DNA of 62,494 nt, from NCBI RefSeq assembly GCF_902522795.1, contig NZ_CABYWZ010000008.1, positions 1 through 62,494 of the forward strand, written 5' to 3'. The stretch's first letter is position 1. Each line of letters starts with the position of its first letter. Of this stretch, positions 53,401-61,862 are shown piece after piece. The position numbers and the translations under genes were made by a program. Origin of the DNA: an uncultured Prochlorococcus sp. (GTDB taxonomy: Bacteria; Cyanobacteriota; Cyanobacteriia; PCC-6307; Cyanobiaceae). The notes under the pieces were generated by a model that was not told the DNA's origin, ran no database searches, and saw only the letters and a list, made by a program, of their open reading frames with translations.

Positions 53401-53598
53401 TTGCTTATATATAAATTAATCGTGATTAAACCTTTTCCAAATCTTCTCTCTAAAAAAAATGGCAAATTAGTTTCTTCTAAAAATAGCTCCAAAGAAGAAG
53501 AGAACGTTAAATCTAAACCATTAATAATATTTGGTTTTGTCGTCTCATTAACTTCCATATTTTTACTTTTATTCACCATTAATAACAAATTTGGATGA
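53401..53598 (+). CDS. Possible small membrane protein, 65 aa
   Basis: TTG at 53401, right after the DUF3303 stop. A basic stretch, then a Ser/Lys/Glu-rich segment (SSKNSSKEEENVK), and a C-terminal hydrophobic helix (about 42-60, IIFGFVVSLTSIFLLLFTI). A minus-strand ORF covers nearly the same interval and is regarded as its shadow. Weak evidence overall, but tail-anchored topology is plausible. Confidence 0.4.
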   Translation: MLIYKLIVIKPFPNLLSKKNGKLVSSKNSSKEEENVKSKPLIIFGFVVSLTSIFLLLFTINNKFG

Positions 53599-53666
53599 TA
53601 TTTGAGTAATTAGAACTATTACCTGGGAACAAAAATGTCTTATTATAAATAAAAATAACTAGTTAT

Positions 53667-53783
53667 ATGGCATTTAAAGAAGGGGGGATGGCATCAGGAC
53701 TACTCATCATTGCAGTTTCGATAGTTTTTGCTGCAGGTTTTGGATTTTTAGTCTTGCATTTTGTCCCCGGAACTCCATTTTAA
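53667..53783 (+). CDS. Tiny one-helix membrane protein, 38 aa
   Basis: MAFKEGGMASGLLIIAVSIV at the start, then a helix through FAAGFGFLVLHF and a tail VPGTPF. The short hydrophilic N-terminus, one Gly/Ala-rich helix and Pro-rich end recall small thylakoid subunits. I cannot match it to a named protein. ATG at 53667, stop at 53781-53783. Plus strand, facing the convergent gene at 53816. Confidence 0.55.
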   Translation: MAFKEGGMASGLLIIAVSIVFAAGFGFLVLHFVPGTPF

Positions 53784-53815
53784 GATCTCCAATAGACTTT
53801 AATTTTCAAAATATC

Positions 53816-54085
53816 CTAAACATTAACAGTTTCCAAATCTTGCATTTGATTATCATCAAGATTAGATTTCTTCTTTAGTCGATAGGAATAAACTAAAGAT
53901 CCTAAAGCTATCGTACTAGAGGCAAAAATTCCCGATATAAGAATCAAGGCAAATAGACCTCCTATTAGTCCACCTTTTAATCTAAGCAAATTTGATTTAA
54001 TTAAAAGTATTGATAAAAAAACAATAGTGGCTTTTAAAGAAGAGATTTTCAAAAAAGTAAATGGGTAAAAAGGATTCAACAACAT
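53816..54085 (-). CDS. Hypothetical two-helix membrane protein, 89 aa
   Basis: Helices at about 5-30 and 38-65 (GGLIGGLFALILISGIFASS), then a basic segment and an acidic, Asp/Gln-rich tail ending TVNV. No family recognised. It is probably cotranscribed neither with the tiny 53667 gene (convergent) nor clearly with 54192, which ends in a terminator before it. Confidence 0.5.
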   Translation of the reverse strand: MLLNPFYPFTFLKISSLKATIVFLSILLIKSNLLRLKGGLIGGLFALILISGIFASSTIALGSLVYSYRLKKKSNLDDNQMQDLETVNV

Positions 54086-54141
54086 TTCTTGGGCAGAATA
54101 TAATTTAATCTGATTCTAAAAATAATTTTTAAAAACCGCAT

Positions 54142-54166
54142 AAAAAAAGACTCAAATGAGCCTTTT
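54142..54166 (-). terminator. Intrinsic terminator of the 54192-54329 gene
   Basis: On the minus strand AAAAGGCTC pairs with GAGTCTTTT around an ATTT loop (nine pairs, one G-T), followed by a T-run (the plus strand shows seven A at 54142-54148). It lies 26 bp after the stop of the small gene and would isolate it from the gene downstream. Confidence 0.75.
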
Positions 54167-54191
54167 AAAAATCTATATTAAATTTGATGAT

Positions 54192-54329
54192 TTATGCATC
54201 AGGGTCAAAATTCTTAAGGTTTGGTCCAGCAACAAGACCGACAAGACCAAAAAGGACTAAAGAACCAATTCCGAAACCTGCTGCCCAAGGATTGAAACCA
54301 CCTAAAGCAAAAGAAGCTAGTAAATTCAT
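54192..54329 (-). CDS. Small one-helix membrane protein, 45 aa
   Basis: Minus-strand frame from ATG 54327-54329: MNLLASFALGGFNPWAAGFG, then a helix (IGSLVLFGLVGLVAG) and PNLKNFDPDA at the end. Has its own terminator (54142-54166), so it is a monocistronic, probably well expressed gene. The Gly-rich helix, aromatic Trp and acidic C-terminus fit a small photosynthetic-membrane protein, but none is named. A longer minus-strand ORF in another frame over the same DNA is regarded as a shadow. Confidence 0.65.
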   Translation of the reverse strand: MNLLASFALGGFNPWAAGFGIGSLVLFGLVGLVAGPNLKNFDPDA

Positions 54330-54529
54330 GATTTAAACATAATATCTCCGAGTAAGCATACAGATTTTTATGAAAAATATACCTATATTGAGACATTTCT
54401 TCGTAATTATGAGAATCTCTGTGCCAAATCGCTCTATTAGTAATCCACAAATTTTTTATTATTTGTTTTATTATCAAGTAATTACTATTTTGTTGGCGCG
54501 CTTTAAGACCATCAAAACTTTTTGTTCTA

Positions 54530-54910
54530 ATGACTTCCAACTATACCTTTATTTATGATGGAGAATGCCCATTCTGCAATCATTTTGCTGAGCTGCTTGA
54601 GATCAAAAGCGAAATAACTAATATTAAAATTATTGATGGTCGTAAACATTTAACTCTAATTAAATCCCTCTTAGAGAAAGGTTATGACCTTGATAAAGGA
54701 GCTATTCTCCTGAAAGATGAAGATATCTTTCATGGAGCAGATGCAATTAATACTATTTGCAAACAGATAAATAATCCCTCAAGTAGTTTACTTTTTTTAC
54801 TTTCTAGAATATTTAAATCAAATAAACGAACAAATTTGATATTTCCTTTATTAGTCAGAGCTAGAAGATTCGCATTGATATCAAAAGGTATATCAATATC
54901 TCTAGTTTAA
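54530..54910 (+). CDS. DUF393 thiol-disulfide oxidoreductase (DCC family)
   Basis: 126 residues. The N-terminal YDGECPFCNHF contains the CXXC pair of the thioredoxin-like DCC family. It is followed by IKIIDGRKHLT, FHGADAINTICK and a C-terminal LLVRARRFALI. Members are thought to act on disulfides but no substrate is known. It starts at ATG 54530. The family is common in cyanobacteria. Confidence 0.85.
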   Translation: MTSNYTFIYDGECPFCNHFAELLEIKSEITNIKIIDGRKHLTLIKSLLEKGYDLDKGAILLKDEDIFHGADAINTICKQINNPSSSLLFLLSRIFKSNKRTNLIFPLLVRARRFALISKGISISLV

Positions 54911-55017
54911 AAATAAAAACTTTATAAATATTAAATAACATATTTATAAGCTTCTGTATCAATAAATGTTAATTGCTTATTTCTTAGCTAGAACTAGGTG
55001 GTAACAACTATTATTAA

Positions 55018-55203
55018 ATGATAGAAAATTTCAATCCCTTTATTTCATTAGGCGGTGATAACACTAAGGTTAATCATATGGCTGAAGCGGCACTTGAAAT
55101 GAATTTAACATGCAATGATTTAAAGAAGGATTTAAATTTAACTGATGGTGATGTAGTGGATATGTTGCAACTAGTCATGGATAGGTTTAAAAATAGTAAT
55201 TAA
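55018..55203 (+). CDS. Hypothetical small protein, 61 aa
   Basis: MIENFNPFISLGGDNTKVNHMAE-type start, then two short acidic helices (MNLTCNDLKKDLNLTDGD, VVDMLQLVMDRFKN). Soluble. No family recognised. ATG at 55018, 108 bp after the DCC gene. Confidence 0.5.
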   Translation: MIENFNPFISLGGDNTKVNHMAEAALEMNLTCNDLKKDLNLTDGDVVDMLQLVMDRFKNSN

Positions 55204-55249
55204 GTTTATATCGTTATTATTTAATCACTATAAATACATTATTTTTTTA

Positions 55250-55552
55250 ATGAAAACAGTCCTAATCGAGTTTTCGAAATATGAATTAGTTAACTTTTTA
55301 TGGCCTAAATTAATAGAAGATTACGGATTTGATAAAGCCAGACAAATAATTTCTCAAGCTATTGACTTACAAAAAATGCATGGGACTAAAAATAGCACCA
55401 TGCCAATCATATTTTCAGGAACAGGAGGATTAGCTCTAATACCAATACAAATGCTAGAAAAAGAAAACTTTAAAATTAGTTATAAAGATAATCAAGTTTT
55501 AATATTTAATCTAAAAAGAAAGTCATTTCAGATCTTAAATGAATCAAACTAA
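55250..55552 (+). CDS. Hypothetical small protein, 100 aa
   Basis: ATG at 55250. Segments LIEFSKYELVNFLWPKLIED, GFDKARQIISQAID, STMPIIFSGTGGLALIPIQ and YKDNQVLIFNLKRKSFQIL suggest a compact alpha/beta domain. No family recognised. It is separated by 46 bp from the 55018 gene and could be in the same unit. Confidence 0.5.
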   Translation: MKTVLIEFSKYELVNFLWPKLIEDYGFDKARQIISQAIDLQKMHGTKNSTMPIIFSGTGGLALIPIQMLEKENFKISYKDNQVLIFNLKRKSFQILNESN

Positions 55553-55617
55553 TCTAATTTAGTAACTTCTCGATAAAGTCAAAATTACCTTATAGTCTAA
55601 TAAGCATTTAATTGATA

Positions 55618-56334
55618 ATGACTTTTGAAGCGACCTACCTTGGTTCAAATGGTTGGCTTATAAAATTTATAAAAACCAATTTAATTATTGATCCTTGGCT
55701 AAAGGGAGATTTAATATTTCCCCCAGGTGAGTGGTTTTTTAAAGGATCATTAGAAGAAGAAATTTCAATAGATAAAAAAATAGATATTATTTTATTAACT
55801 CAAGGATTACCTGACCACTGTCATGTTCCAACATTAGAAATCTTCAGAAAAGATATTCCTATAATTTGTCCTAAAAGTGCTGTTGAAACATTAGAAAAAA
55901 TTGGTTTTAGTTCAATTAAAATGCTCAAGCCAACTCAAAAAACTAAGCAATTTAATTTAACTTTTGAAGCTACTGCTGGGGCTCCAGTACCACAAATAGA
56001 AAACGGATACATTGTTAAAGACGATAACGACAATGGCTTTTACATAGAACCCCATGGATATCTTGATGAAAATTTAAATAAACAAAATCTTGATGCAGTC
56101 ATTACTCCTACAAAAAATTTACAATTACCTCTAGTAGGTTCTTTTGTAAAAGGTGCTGATGTAATACCGCAATTGATTAACAAATTTAACCCAAAATATA
56201 TACTTTCAAGTACCGTGGGCGGAGATGCAAAATATTCAGGTTTTTTAAATAAATTTATTTCAGTTCAGGATTATGAAGAGGAATTAAATTGTAATCTTGT
56301 AGATCTAAAGAGTATGCAATCTATTATGATTTAA
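55618..56334 (+). CDS. Metallo-beta-lactamase-fold protein with atypical metal motif
   Basis: 238 residues from ATG 55618 (a TTG two codons upstream is also possible). It follows the MBL fold: EATYLGSNGWLIKF at the start, then LTQGLPDHCHVPTLE in place of the usual HxHxDH motif, and GSFVKGADV later. Two of the three first-shell histidines are Gln and Leu, while the DH pair is kept. Related plant and cyanobacterial proteins have the same degenerate motif, as I recall. Possible lactonase, nuclease or non-catalytic; not decidable. It is followed by the signal-peptide gene. Confidence 0.75.
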   Translation: MTFEATYLGSNGWLIKFIKTNLIIDPWLKGDLIFPPGEWFFKGSLEEEISIDKKIDIILLTQGLPDHCHVPTLEIFRKDIPIICPKSAVETLEKIGFSSIKMLKPTQKTKQFNLTFEATAGAPVPQIENGYIVKDDNDNGFYIEPHGYLDENLNKQNLDAVITPTKNLQLPLVGSFVKGADVIPQLINKFNPKYILSSTVGGDAKYSGFLNKFISVQDYEEELNCNLVDLKSMQSIMI

Positions 56335-56404
56335 ATTGATCGTAAAAGATCTCTTATTTAGTTATTTAAATTGTAAGTAAATTTATTTTAAAAGGAGTAA
56401 AAAA

Positions 56405-56761
56405 ATTCATTCATTTTTTATTACCTCAATACTTTTTTTTGCTTTAAATAGTATCTATATATGTGAAAATTCAAAGCTTAATCTTATAATGAGAAATAAT
56501 TTTAATGGTGACTTTTCCATAGTAGAAAAGATATCTGAGTTGAAGCCTGGAGCATTTATAAATATTAATTGGAATAAAAAAAAGCTTATGCTTCCATACT
56601 CTTTAAGGAAAGATTACATTTCATTTACAGATAAAAAATGGGACTGGAGGTACACATTCAATAAGGACGGATCGCCTAATATTACTAATCCTTCTTTATA
56701 CGAACTACTTCCTTCTGGAGAAATTAAAACTCATTCTTGTGAAGTAGAAGATAATAGGTAA
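56405..56761 (+). CDS. Secreted hypothetical protein, 118 aa, probable ATT start
   Basis: The frame extends well upstream of the ATG at 56489. Just before it is a strong Shine-Dalgarno, AAAGGAG (56391-56397), 7 bases from an ATT at 56405. Starting there gives a hydrophobic signal peptide (HSFFITSILFFALNSIYIC) followed by the mature domain (SLRKDYISFTDKKWDWRYTF, LLPSGEIKTH). An ATG start would remove the signal. No family recognised; the secreted domain has one cysteine near the end. Alternative: translation starts at ATG 56489 without a signal. Confidence 0.5.
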   Translation: MHSFFITSILFFALNSIYICENSKLNLIMRNNFNGDFSIVEKISELKPGAFININWNKKKLMLPYSLRKDYISFTDKKWDWRYTFNKDGSPNITNPSLYELLPSGEIKTHSCEVEDNR

Positions 56762-56820
56762 AACTTATAATTTCAAAATAAGTTTTCTAGATTAATAAAC
56801 TTCTGAATTTCTTTGTAAAT

Positions 56821-59427
56821 ATGAACAATCCAAAAAACCAAAAAAATATTTCAAGATTTGTAAAACTTGAAGATTACAAAGTTTTTGATTATGAAATTCC
56901 AGAAATTTTTTTGGACTTCGTAATTAAGAAAAAGGCAGTTAATGTTACGACAAAACTTAAATTGGTGAAAAAAAATAAAAATACCAGAAATCTTATTCTT
57001 GATGGTACGGATATATTAATAAATAAAATATTTATAGATGACTTACTACTAGAAAAGGAATACTATAAACAGCAAAAAAATAACTTAAAAATTAAAAATA
57101 TTAATAAAGATAATTTTTCACTCAAAATAGAAGGAATAATTAAACCTAAGGAAAATACCTCCCTTTTAGGAATGTATGAAAGCAATGGAATAATAACTAC
57201 GCAATGCGAGGCAGAGGGATTTAGAAGAATAAGTTTTCACTCTGATAGGCCTGATATTCTAAGCAAATACACGGTGAGAATTGAGGCAGACAAGAATGAT
57301 TATCCTGTCTTACTCTCAAATGGTAACGTCGTAAGAGAAAATAATCTTACAGATAATAGACATGAAATTATTTGGGAAGACCCATATCCGAAACCCTCAT
57401 ATCTATTTGCATTGGTAGCAGGCAAACTTAATTGTGTAAAAAACAATTTCATAACAAAATCGAATAAAAAAGTAAAAATAAATATTTATGTTGAATATGG
57501 CGATGAAAAATATGTTCAACATGCAATAAGTTCTTTAAAGAAATCAATGAGATGGGACGAGTATAAATATAACCTTGAATACGATTTGTCATTGTTCAAT
57601 ATAGTTGCAGTAAGGCACTTTAATATGGGAGCCATGGAAAATAAAAGTCTGAATATTTTCAACTCAAAACTAATACTCGCTAATTCTGAAACAACTACTG
57701 ATGAAGAATTAGAGAGAATAGAAGGGGTGATTGCCCATGAATACTTCCATAATTGGACAGGTAATAGAGTTACTTGTAGAGATTGGTTTCAATTATCTCT
57801 AAAAGAAGGTTTAACAGTATTCAGAGATCAACAATTCACTGCAGACCTTCATAATCATGAAGTCAAGAGGCTTGAGGATGCAAAATTTCTTAGAAGAAAT
57901 CAATTTAGAGAAGATTCTGGTCCGACATCGCATCCTGTAATGCCAGAAAAATATCAAGAAATAGACAACTTCTATACGACCACGATATACGAAAAGGGGG
58001 CAGAAATAATTAGAATGCTTAATAAGCTTGTAAAAGATGAAAATTTCTATAAAGGATTTAGTAATTACATCTCAACATTTGATGGGAAGGCTGCAACAAT
58101 AGACCAATTCGTCGATAAAATTTTAGAGCACAATAAAGAAATAAATCCTAAAGAATTTAAAGTCTGGTACAAGCAAAATGGCACGCCAAAAGTTAAATTC
58201 AAGAGAATCTGGAATCAAACAGACGAAAAACTTACCATTCAAGCCTCTCAAAGTAATCCAATAAAGAAGAACACATATAATGATTTACCTCTAATAATTC
58301 CTATAAATCTGGCAATATTTTGCGGTAAAAATAAAATAATAGAAAAAACAGTTGTTTTAAAAACAAAAAAACAAGAATTTATTTTTAAGAATGTAAGATC
58401 TCACCTCCAAATTCCTTTAGTTACATATTTTCGCGAATTCTCTTCACCAGTTGAGTGGGAATCAGACACTAACTTAGATGAAAAATTTTTAATCTTAAAA
58501 TATGAAAAAGATTTTTTTACACTAACTAACACTGTAAAAGTACTTTATAAAAAAATCATTTTATCCAGATTAGATGAAAATCCAGATCATAATATTGAAA
58601 ATAAATTAATAAGCACATTAATATTATTTATAAAAAATAAAGATATAAATTTAACTCTTTTATCTGAATTATTAAGTATTCCGACATTTGCTGAAATTGA
58701 ATCGGAAATAGACAATATTGATCCTTTAAAAATATATAAAACTATTGACGAATTAAACTATTTATTCGGTTCCAAATTAAAAAAAGAATTATATATTAAG
58801 CTCCAAGAAATTGAGAAGAATCTAGATAAAGTTTGGCCAGAAGGTAAAAATGAAAGAAAACTAATCGAAACTATTTGGAAACTACTCTTACACAGTCATG
58901 ATGAGGAAATTAAAAGCAAAATAATTAATTATGTTGATAGTAATTCGATGACTCTAGCAAAAGCTGCATTGAATTCTTTCAGTAGGATTAATTGTCCTGA
59001 AAGAAAAATTATTTCAGATATATTTTTCAATAAATGGAAAAATAATAGTGTTGTTTTAGATAGTTGGTTTTCATTCAATGCATCTATAGAAATTGATGGA
59101 AAAACAAGCAGCATTGAAAAATTATTTGAAAATAAGTTTTTTGATTCAAAATCACCAAACACTTTAAGAGCTATATTAAATACTTTCGTCACAAGAAATA
59201 GTACTTTTCATGCAATTGATGGTTCAGGTTATAAATATATAGCAAAAAAGATAATTGACTTTGATAAATTAAATCCAATCGTAATTTCCCGATTTGTGAA
59301 AGTATTTAGTAGATACAATTATTATTCAGAACCTTTCAAAAGTAATATGATAGAAACAATAAAGAAGATTAAAAAAAATAAACTGTCAACAAATACTAAA
59401 GAAGTATTAGATGCAATAATAGAATGA
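56821..59427 (+). CDS. pepN: Aminopeptidase N (M1 family)
   Basis: 868 residues. GAMEN exopeptidase motif 270-274 and zinc motif HEYFH 306-310 (H306, E307, H310) with the distal Glu ligand E329, so the active site is complete. The N-terminal beta domain, catalytic domain and the C-terminal alpha-helical domain are all present. It removes N-terminal residues from peptides. Length and order match the bacterial PepN type. It is followed by a convergent zinc-ribbon gene 14 bp away. Confidence 0.95.
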   Translation: MNNPKNQKNISRFVKLEDYKVFDYEIPEIFLDFVIKKKAVNVTTKLKLVKKNKNTRNLILDGTDILINKIFIDDLLLEKEYYKQQKNNLKIKNINKDNFSLKIEGIIKPKENTSLLGMYESNGIITTQCEAEGFRRISFHSDRPDILSKYTVRIEADKNDYPVLLSNGNVVRENNLTDNRHEIIWEDPYPKPSYLFALVAGKLNCVKNNFITKSNKKVKINIYVEYGDEKYVQHAISSLKKSMRWDEYKYNLEYDLSLFNIVAVRHFNMGAMENKSLNIFNSKLILANSETTTDEELERIEGVIAHEYFHNWTGNRVTCRDWFQLSLKEGLTVFRDQQFTADLHNHEVKRLEDAKFLRRNQFREDSGPTSHPVMPEKYQEIDNFYTTTIYEKGAEIIRMLNKLVKDENFYKGFSNYISTFDGKAATIDQFVDKILEHNKEINPKEFKVWYKQNGTPKVKFKRIWNQTDEKLTIQASQSNPIKKNTYNDLPLIIPINLAIFCGKNKIIEKTVVLKTKKQEFIFKNVRSHLQIPLVTYFREFSSPVEWESDTNLDEKFLILKYEKDFFTLTNTVKVLYKKIILSRLDENPDHNIENKLISTLILFIKNKDINLTLLSELLSIPTFAEIESEIDNIDPLKIYKTIDELNYLFGSKLKKELYIKLQEIEKNLDKVWPEGKNERKLIETIWKLLLHSHDEEIKSKIINYVDSNSMTLAKAALNSFSRINCPERKIISDIFFNKWKNNSVVLDSWFSFNASIEIDGKTSSIEKLFENKFFDSKSPNTLRAILNTFVTRNSTFHAIDGSGYKYIAKKIIDFDKLNPIVISRFVKVFSRYNYYSEPFKSNMIETIKKIKKNKLSTNTKEVLDAIIE

Positions 59428-59441
59428 TCAATTGATGATGT

Positions 59442-59660
59442 TTAATTTAATATAATAATAATTGTAAGTATTAAAAATAAAATAAATACAAGATATTTAT
59501 TAATAAAAATATAATCAAATACATTTTTATTTATATCTTTATTCCACTTTTTATTGACGTATTCTTTAGTTATAAATTTATTAGGTCTGCCGCAATATAA
59601 ACAAGTTGGAGAAGTTTTTAAAATTAAATTTTTACATTGCGGACACTTTTTTTTTGTCAT
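59442..59660 (-). CDS. Zinc-ribbon membrane protein, 72 aa
   Basis: N-terminal CPQCKNL and CLYCGRP motifs form a four-cysteine zinc ribbon (residues about 6-24). A linker follows and one hydrophobic helix (about 52-70) is at the C-terminus. No membrane partner is known. Family unrecognised beyond the zinc ribbon. It converges on pepN. Confidence 0.6.
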   Translation of the reverse strand: MTKKKCPQCKNLILKTSPTCLYCGRPNKFITKEYVNKKWNKDINKNVFDYIFINKYLVFILFLILTIIIILN

Positions 59661-59826
59661 AAATTAATTTTACTGAATAAAATCGAAATCAGAAACAATA
59701 AATAAAAATAAGTAATTTAAATTTAATTTATTACATTTTGAATAATTAAATATCATTGCAAAAACAAATTTGATTCTAACTATTTAAAAAAATTCAATAT
59801 AATGAAAAATTAGTATTTAGTTTAAA

Positions 59827-59982
59827 ATGTTTGCTATTGCTCTTGGAATGTCCCCTGTCGAAAAAATCACTGTTGCAATATCTGCTTCAATTTTTATAAT
59901 CGCTTTTACATGGGTATCAATTAAGGGAGATTTAAGAAAACTTGCTAATGAACTAATTGAAGATAATGATCAGGATAATTAG
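59827..59982 (+). CDS. Small one-helix membrane protein, 51 aa
   Basis: MFAIALGMSPVEKITVAISAS, then a hydrophobic helix (IFIIAFTWVSI) and a charged tail (GDLRKLANELIEDNDQDN). Stop at 59980-59982 overlaps the end of the convergent 59979 gene by 4 bp. No family recognised. It follows a 166-bp AT-rich gap. Confidence 0.5.
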   Translation: MFAIALGMSPVEKITVAISASIFIIAFTWVSIKGDLRKLANELIEDNDQDN

Positions 59983-60194
59983 AAAAATCTTTTATCCTTA
60001 TTTGCATGCAAACTTGGATAATCAATAATATGCCTAATTTCTTTTAGAGAAGAACCATAGATTTTTTCACCATTTAAGTGAACACCAATCCATTTCTCCT
60101 TTTGATTAAAAAAATTTCTTTTGGTAATATCCCGCTCGAGATTATTATTATCCCAATTTAAAGTTATATCCCAGCCTTTATAATTTTCTATCAT
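59979..60194 (-). CDS. Hypothetical small protein, 71 aa
   Basis: MIENYKGWDITLNWDNNNLERD at the start and EKWIGVHLNGEKIYGSSLKEIRHIID in the middle. Soluble with a basic and aromatic composition. No family recognised. It overlaps the convergent small gene by 4 bp at its 3' end and has a 93-bp gap before purT. Confidence 0.5.
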   Translation of the reverse strand: MIENYKGWDITLNWDNNNLERDITKRNFFNQKEKWIGVHLNGEKIYGSSLKEIRHIIDYPSLHANKDKRFF

Positions 60195-60287
60195 TGTTAA
60201 ATATAAAACATACTCAAATAATACCCAGAGAGGCAGAGAACAAAAACAAAGGAAATAAGTATTTTTTTCGTTATTTTTATTTAATAT

Positions 60288-61463
60288 TTATGTGGTGCTG
60301 ACTTTTATTTTACGAGCGGCTTCATCTGCATTTTTTCTAGCCAAATTAATGTCAGAATTAGATGAGAGAACAACACCCATTCTTCTGCCTTTTCTGGAAA
60401 CTGGTTTACCAAATATTAGAACTTTAGTCTTTTCAAATTCTAATGCTTCATTAAGACCCTCATAAATAGGATTTAGATACTCTTGGTTTGACAGTATAAC
60501 TCTGGTTGCAGAGGGTTCTATTAAATCTATATGCGGTATTGGTAAATTTAAAAAAGCCCTTAAATGTAATTCAAATTCATTAATATTTTGACTAACTAAT
60601 GTAACCATACCAGTGTCGTGTGGCCTTGGAGATAGTTCTGAAAATATAACCTCACTTCCTTTTATAAAAAACTCTACTCCGTATAATCCAGCTCCATTAA
60701 GGTTATTTAATATTCTACTTGTCATTCTCTTAGCTTCAATAATTAAGGAATCCTTTATCTCTATAGGTTGCCAACTACATTGATAGTCTCCATTGGATTG
60801 CAGATGTCCAATTGGTAAACAAAAAATATTTTCACCATTTTCTTTTCTTACAGTTAGAAGAGTAAACTCAAAATCAAAATTAATAAATTCTTCAATAATT
60901 ACACCTTTAACCTTTCCTCTTGAATTTGTTTGTGCCTGTTCCCAGGCATTTTGTAAATCATTTTTTGTTTCAACCAAACTCTGTCCCTTTCCTGAAGAGC
61001 TCATTAAAGGCTTAAGTAAAAGTGGGAATCCAATTTCATCTGCTTTTTTTTCTAAATCATCAAATTCAAAAATATAATCAAACTTTGCAGTTTTTATTTT
61101 TAAATCTCTAGAAGCTAAGTCTCTAATTTTATCTCTATTCATTGTAATTTCTACAGTTCTGGCGTTGGGAACAATATTGAATCCTTCATCCTCTAGTTCT
61201 TTAAGGGCTTCAATTGAAAGTGCCTCTATTTCTGGGACAACATAGTCAGGCTTAAATTCTTTTATAACATTTTTTAAAATATTTTTATCTCCCATATCAA
61301 TTACTCTTGAATAATCAGCAACTTGCATTGCAGGTGCTTTTTCATATCGATCAATAGCAATAACTTCTAATCCTAATCTTTTGGATTCTATTACTAATTC
61401 TTTTCCAAGCTCGCCACTACCAAGCAATAAAATTCTCTTTTTAGAAAAAATTGATTTTTTCAT
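60288..61463 (-). CDS. purT: Phosphoribosylglycinamide formyltransferase 2 (formate-dependent)
   Basis: 391 residues. ATP-grasp enzyme that makes N-formyl-GAR from GAR, formate and ATP in purine synthesis, avoiding 10-formyl-THF. KKRILLLGSGELGKELVIE is the N-terminal signature, followed by the PEIEALSIEAL block, the ATP-grasp core with KPLMSSSGKGQS, and VEFFIKGSEVIFSELSPRPHDTG. Normal length. Its start codon lies 12 bp from the stop of a small membrane gene on the same strand. Confidence 0.97.
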   Translation of the reverse strand: MKKSIFSKKRILLLGSGELGKELVIESKRLGLEVIAIDRYEKAPAMQVADYSRVIDMGDKNILKNVIKEFKPDYVVPEIEALSIEALKELEDEGFNIVPNARTVEITMNRDKIRDLASRDLKIKTAKFDYIFEFDDLEKKADEIGFPLLLKPLMSSSGKGQSLVETKNDLQNAWEQAQTNSRGKVKGVIIEEFINFDFEFTLLTVRKENGENIFCLPIGHLQSNGDYQCSWQPIEIKDSLIIEAKRMTSRILNNLNGAGLYGVEFFIKGSEVIFSELSPRPHDTGMVTLVSQNINEFELHLRAFLNLPIPHIDLIEPSATRVILSNQEYLNPIYEGLNEALEFEKTKVLIFGKPVSRKGRRMGVVLSSNSDINLARKNADEAARKIKVSTT

Positions 61464-61474
61464 AAATATAAAAC

Positions 61475-61717
61475 TTATTCGTCATTACCAGAAGGTTGTG
61501 AAGATGTATCATCTGTAATTTTTTTATCTTTAGAATAACTAATTAAAAAATTTCTACCAAACCAATTTTGACTTCGCATGCTATTAGTTATTGATCTTGA
61601 GATTGCTCCTAAAAAAAAGATTCCAATAATTGCCCAAATAATTCTTTCTAAAGCAATTGCAGGTGAAAAACCTTGACCGGAATTAATAATTTCAGTAAGT
61701 GGGTCTAAAGGGTCCAA
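61475..61717 (-). CDS. Small membrane protein, 80 aa
   Basis: TTG start at 61715-61717. DPLDPLTEIINSGQGFSPAIAL, then a hydrophobic helix (about 28-42, IIWAIIGIFFLGAISRS), and a charged, Ser-rich tail ending SGNDE. It resembles a conserved cyanobacterial hypothetical and is cotranscribed with purT. No function known. Confidence 0.55.
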   Translation of the reverse strand: MDPLDPLTEIINSGQGFSPAIALERIIWAIIGIFFLGAISRSITNSMRSQNWFGRNFLISYSKDKKITDDTSSQPSGNDE

Positions 61718-61862
61718 ATTTAAACTGACTAATAATATTAATTATAAATGGTTTAATAGATGAAAAATTAAAACTTATAAAAGAAATAACCAAAAATACC
61801 ATATAAATTAAACACAATAAAGTCTATACAATGCTATCTTCAAAGGGTGATTTTTTTTAGAC

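Noticed and set aside
54214..54540. 108-codon minus-strand ORF overlapping the small membrane gene and the DCC gene start
   Set aside because: It is out of frame over a better supported small gene (54192-54329) and its translated product is Trp/Cys/Arg-rich with no domain; treated as a shadow.
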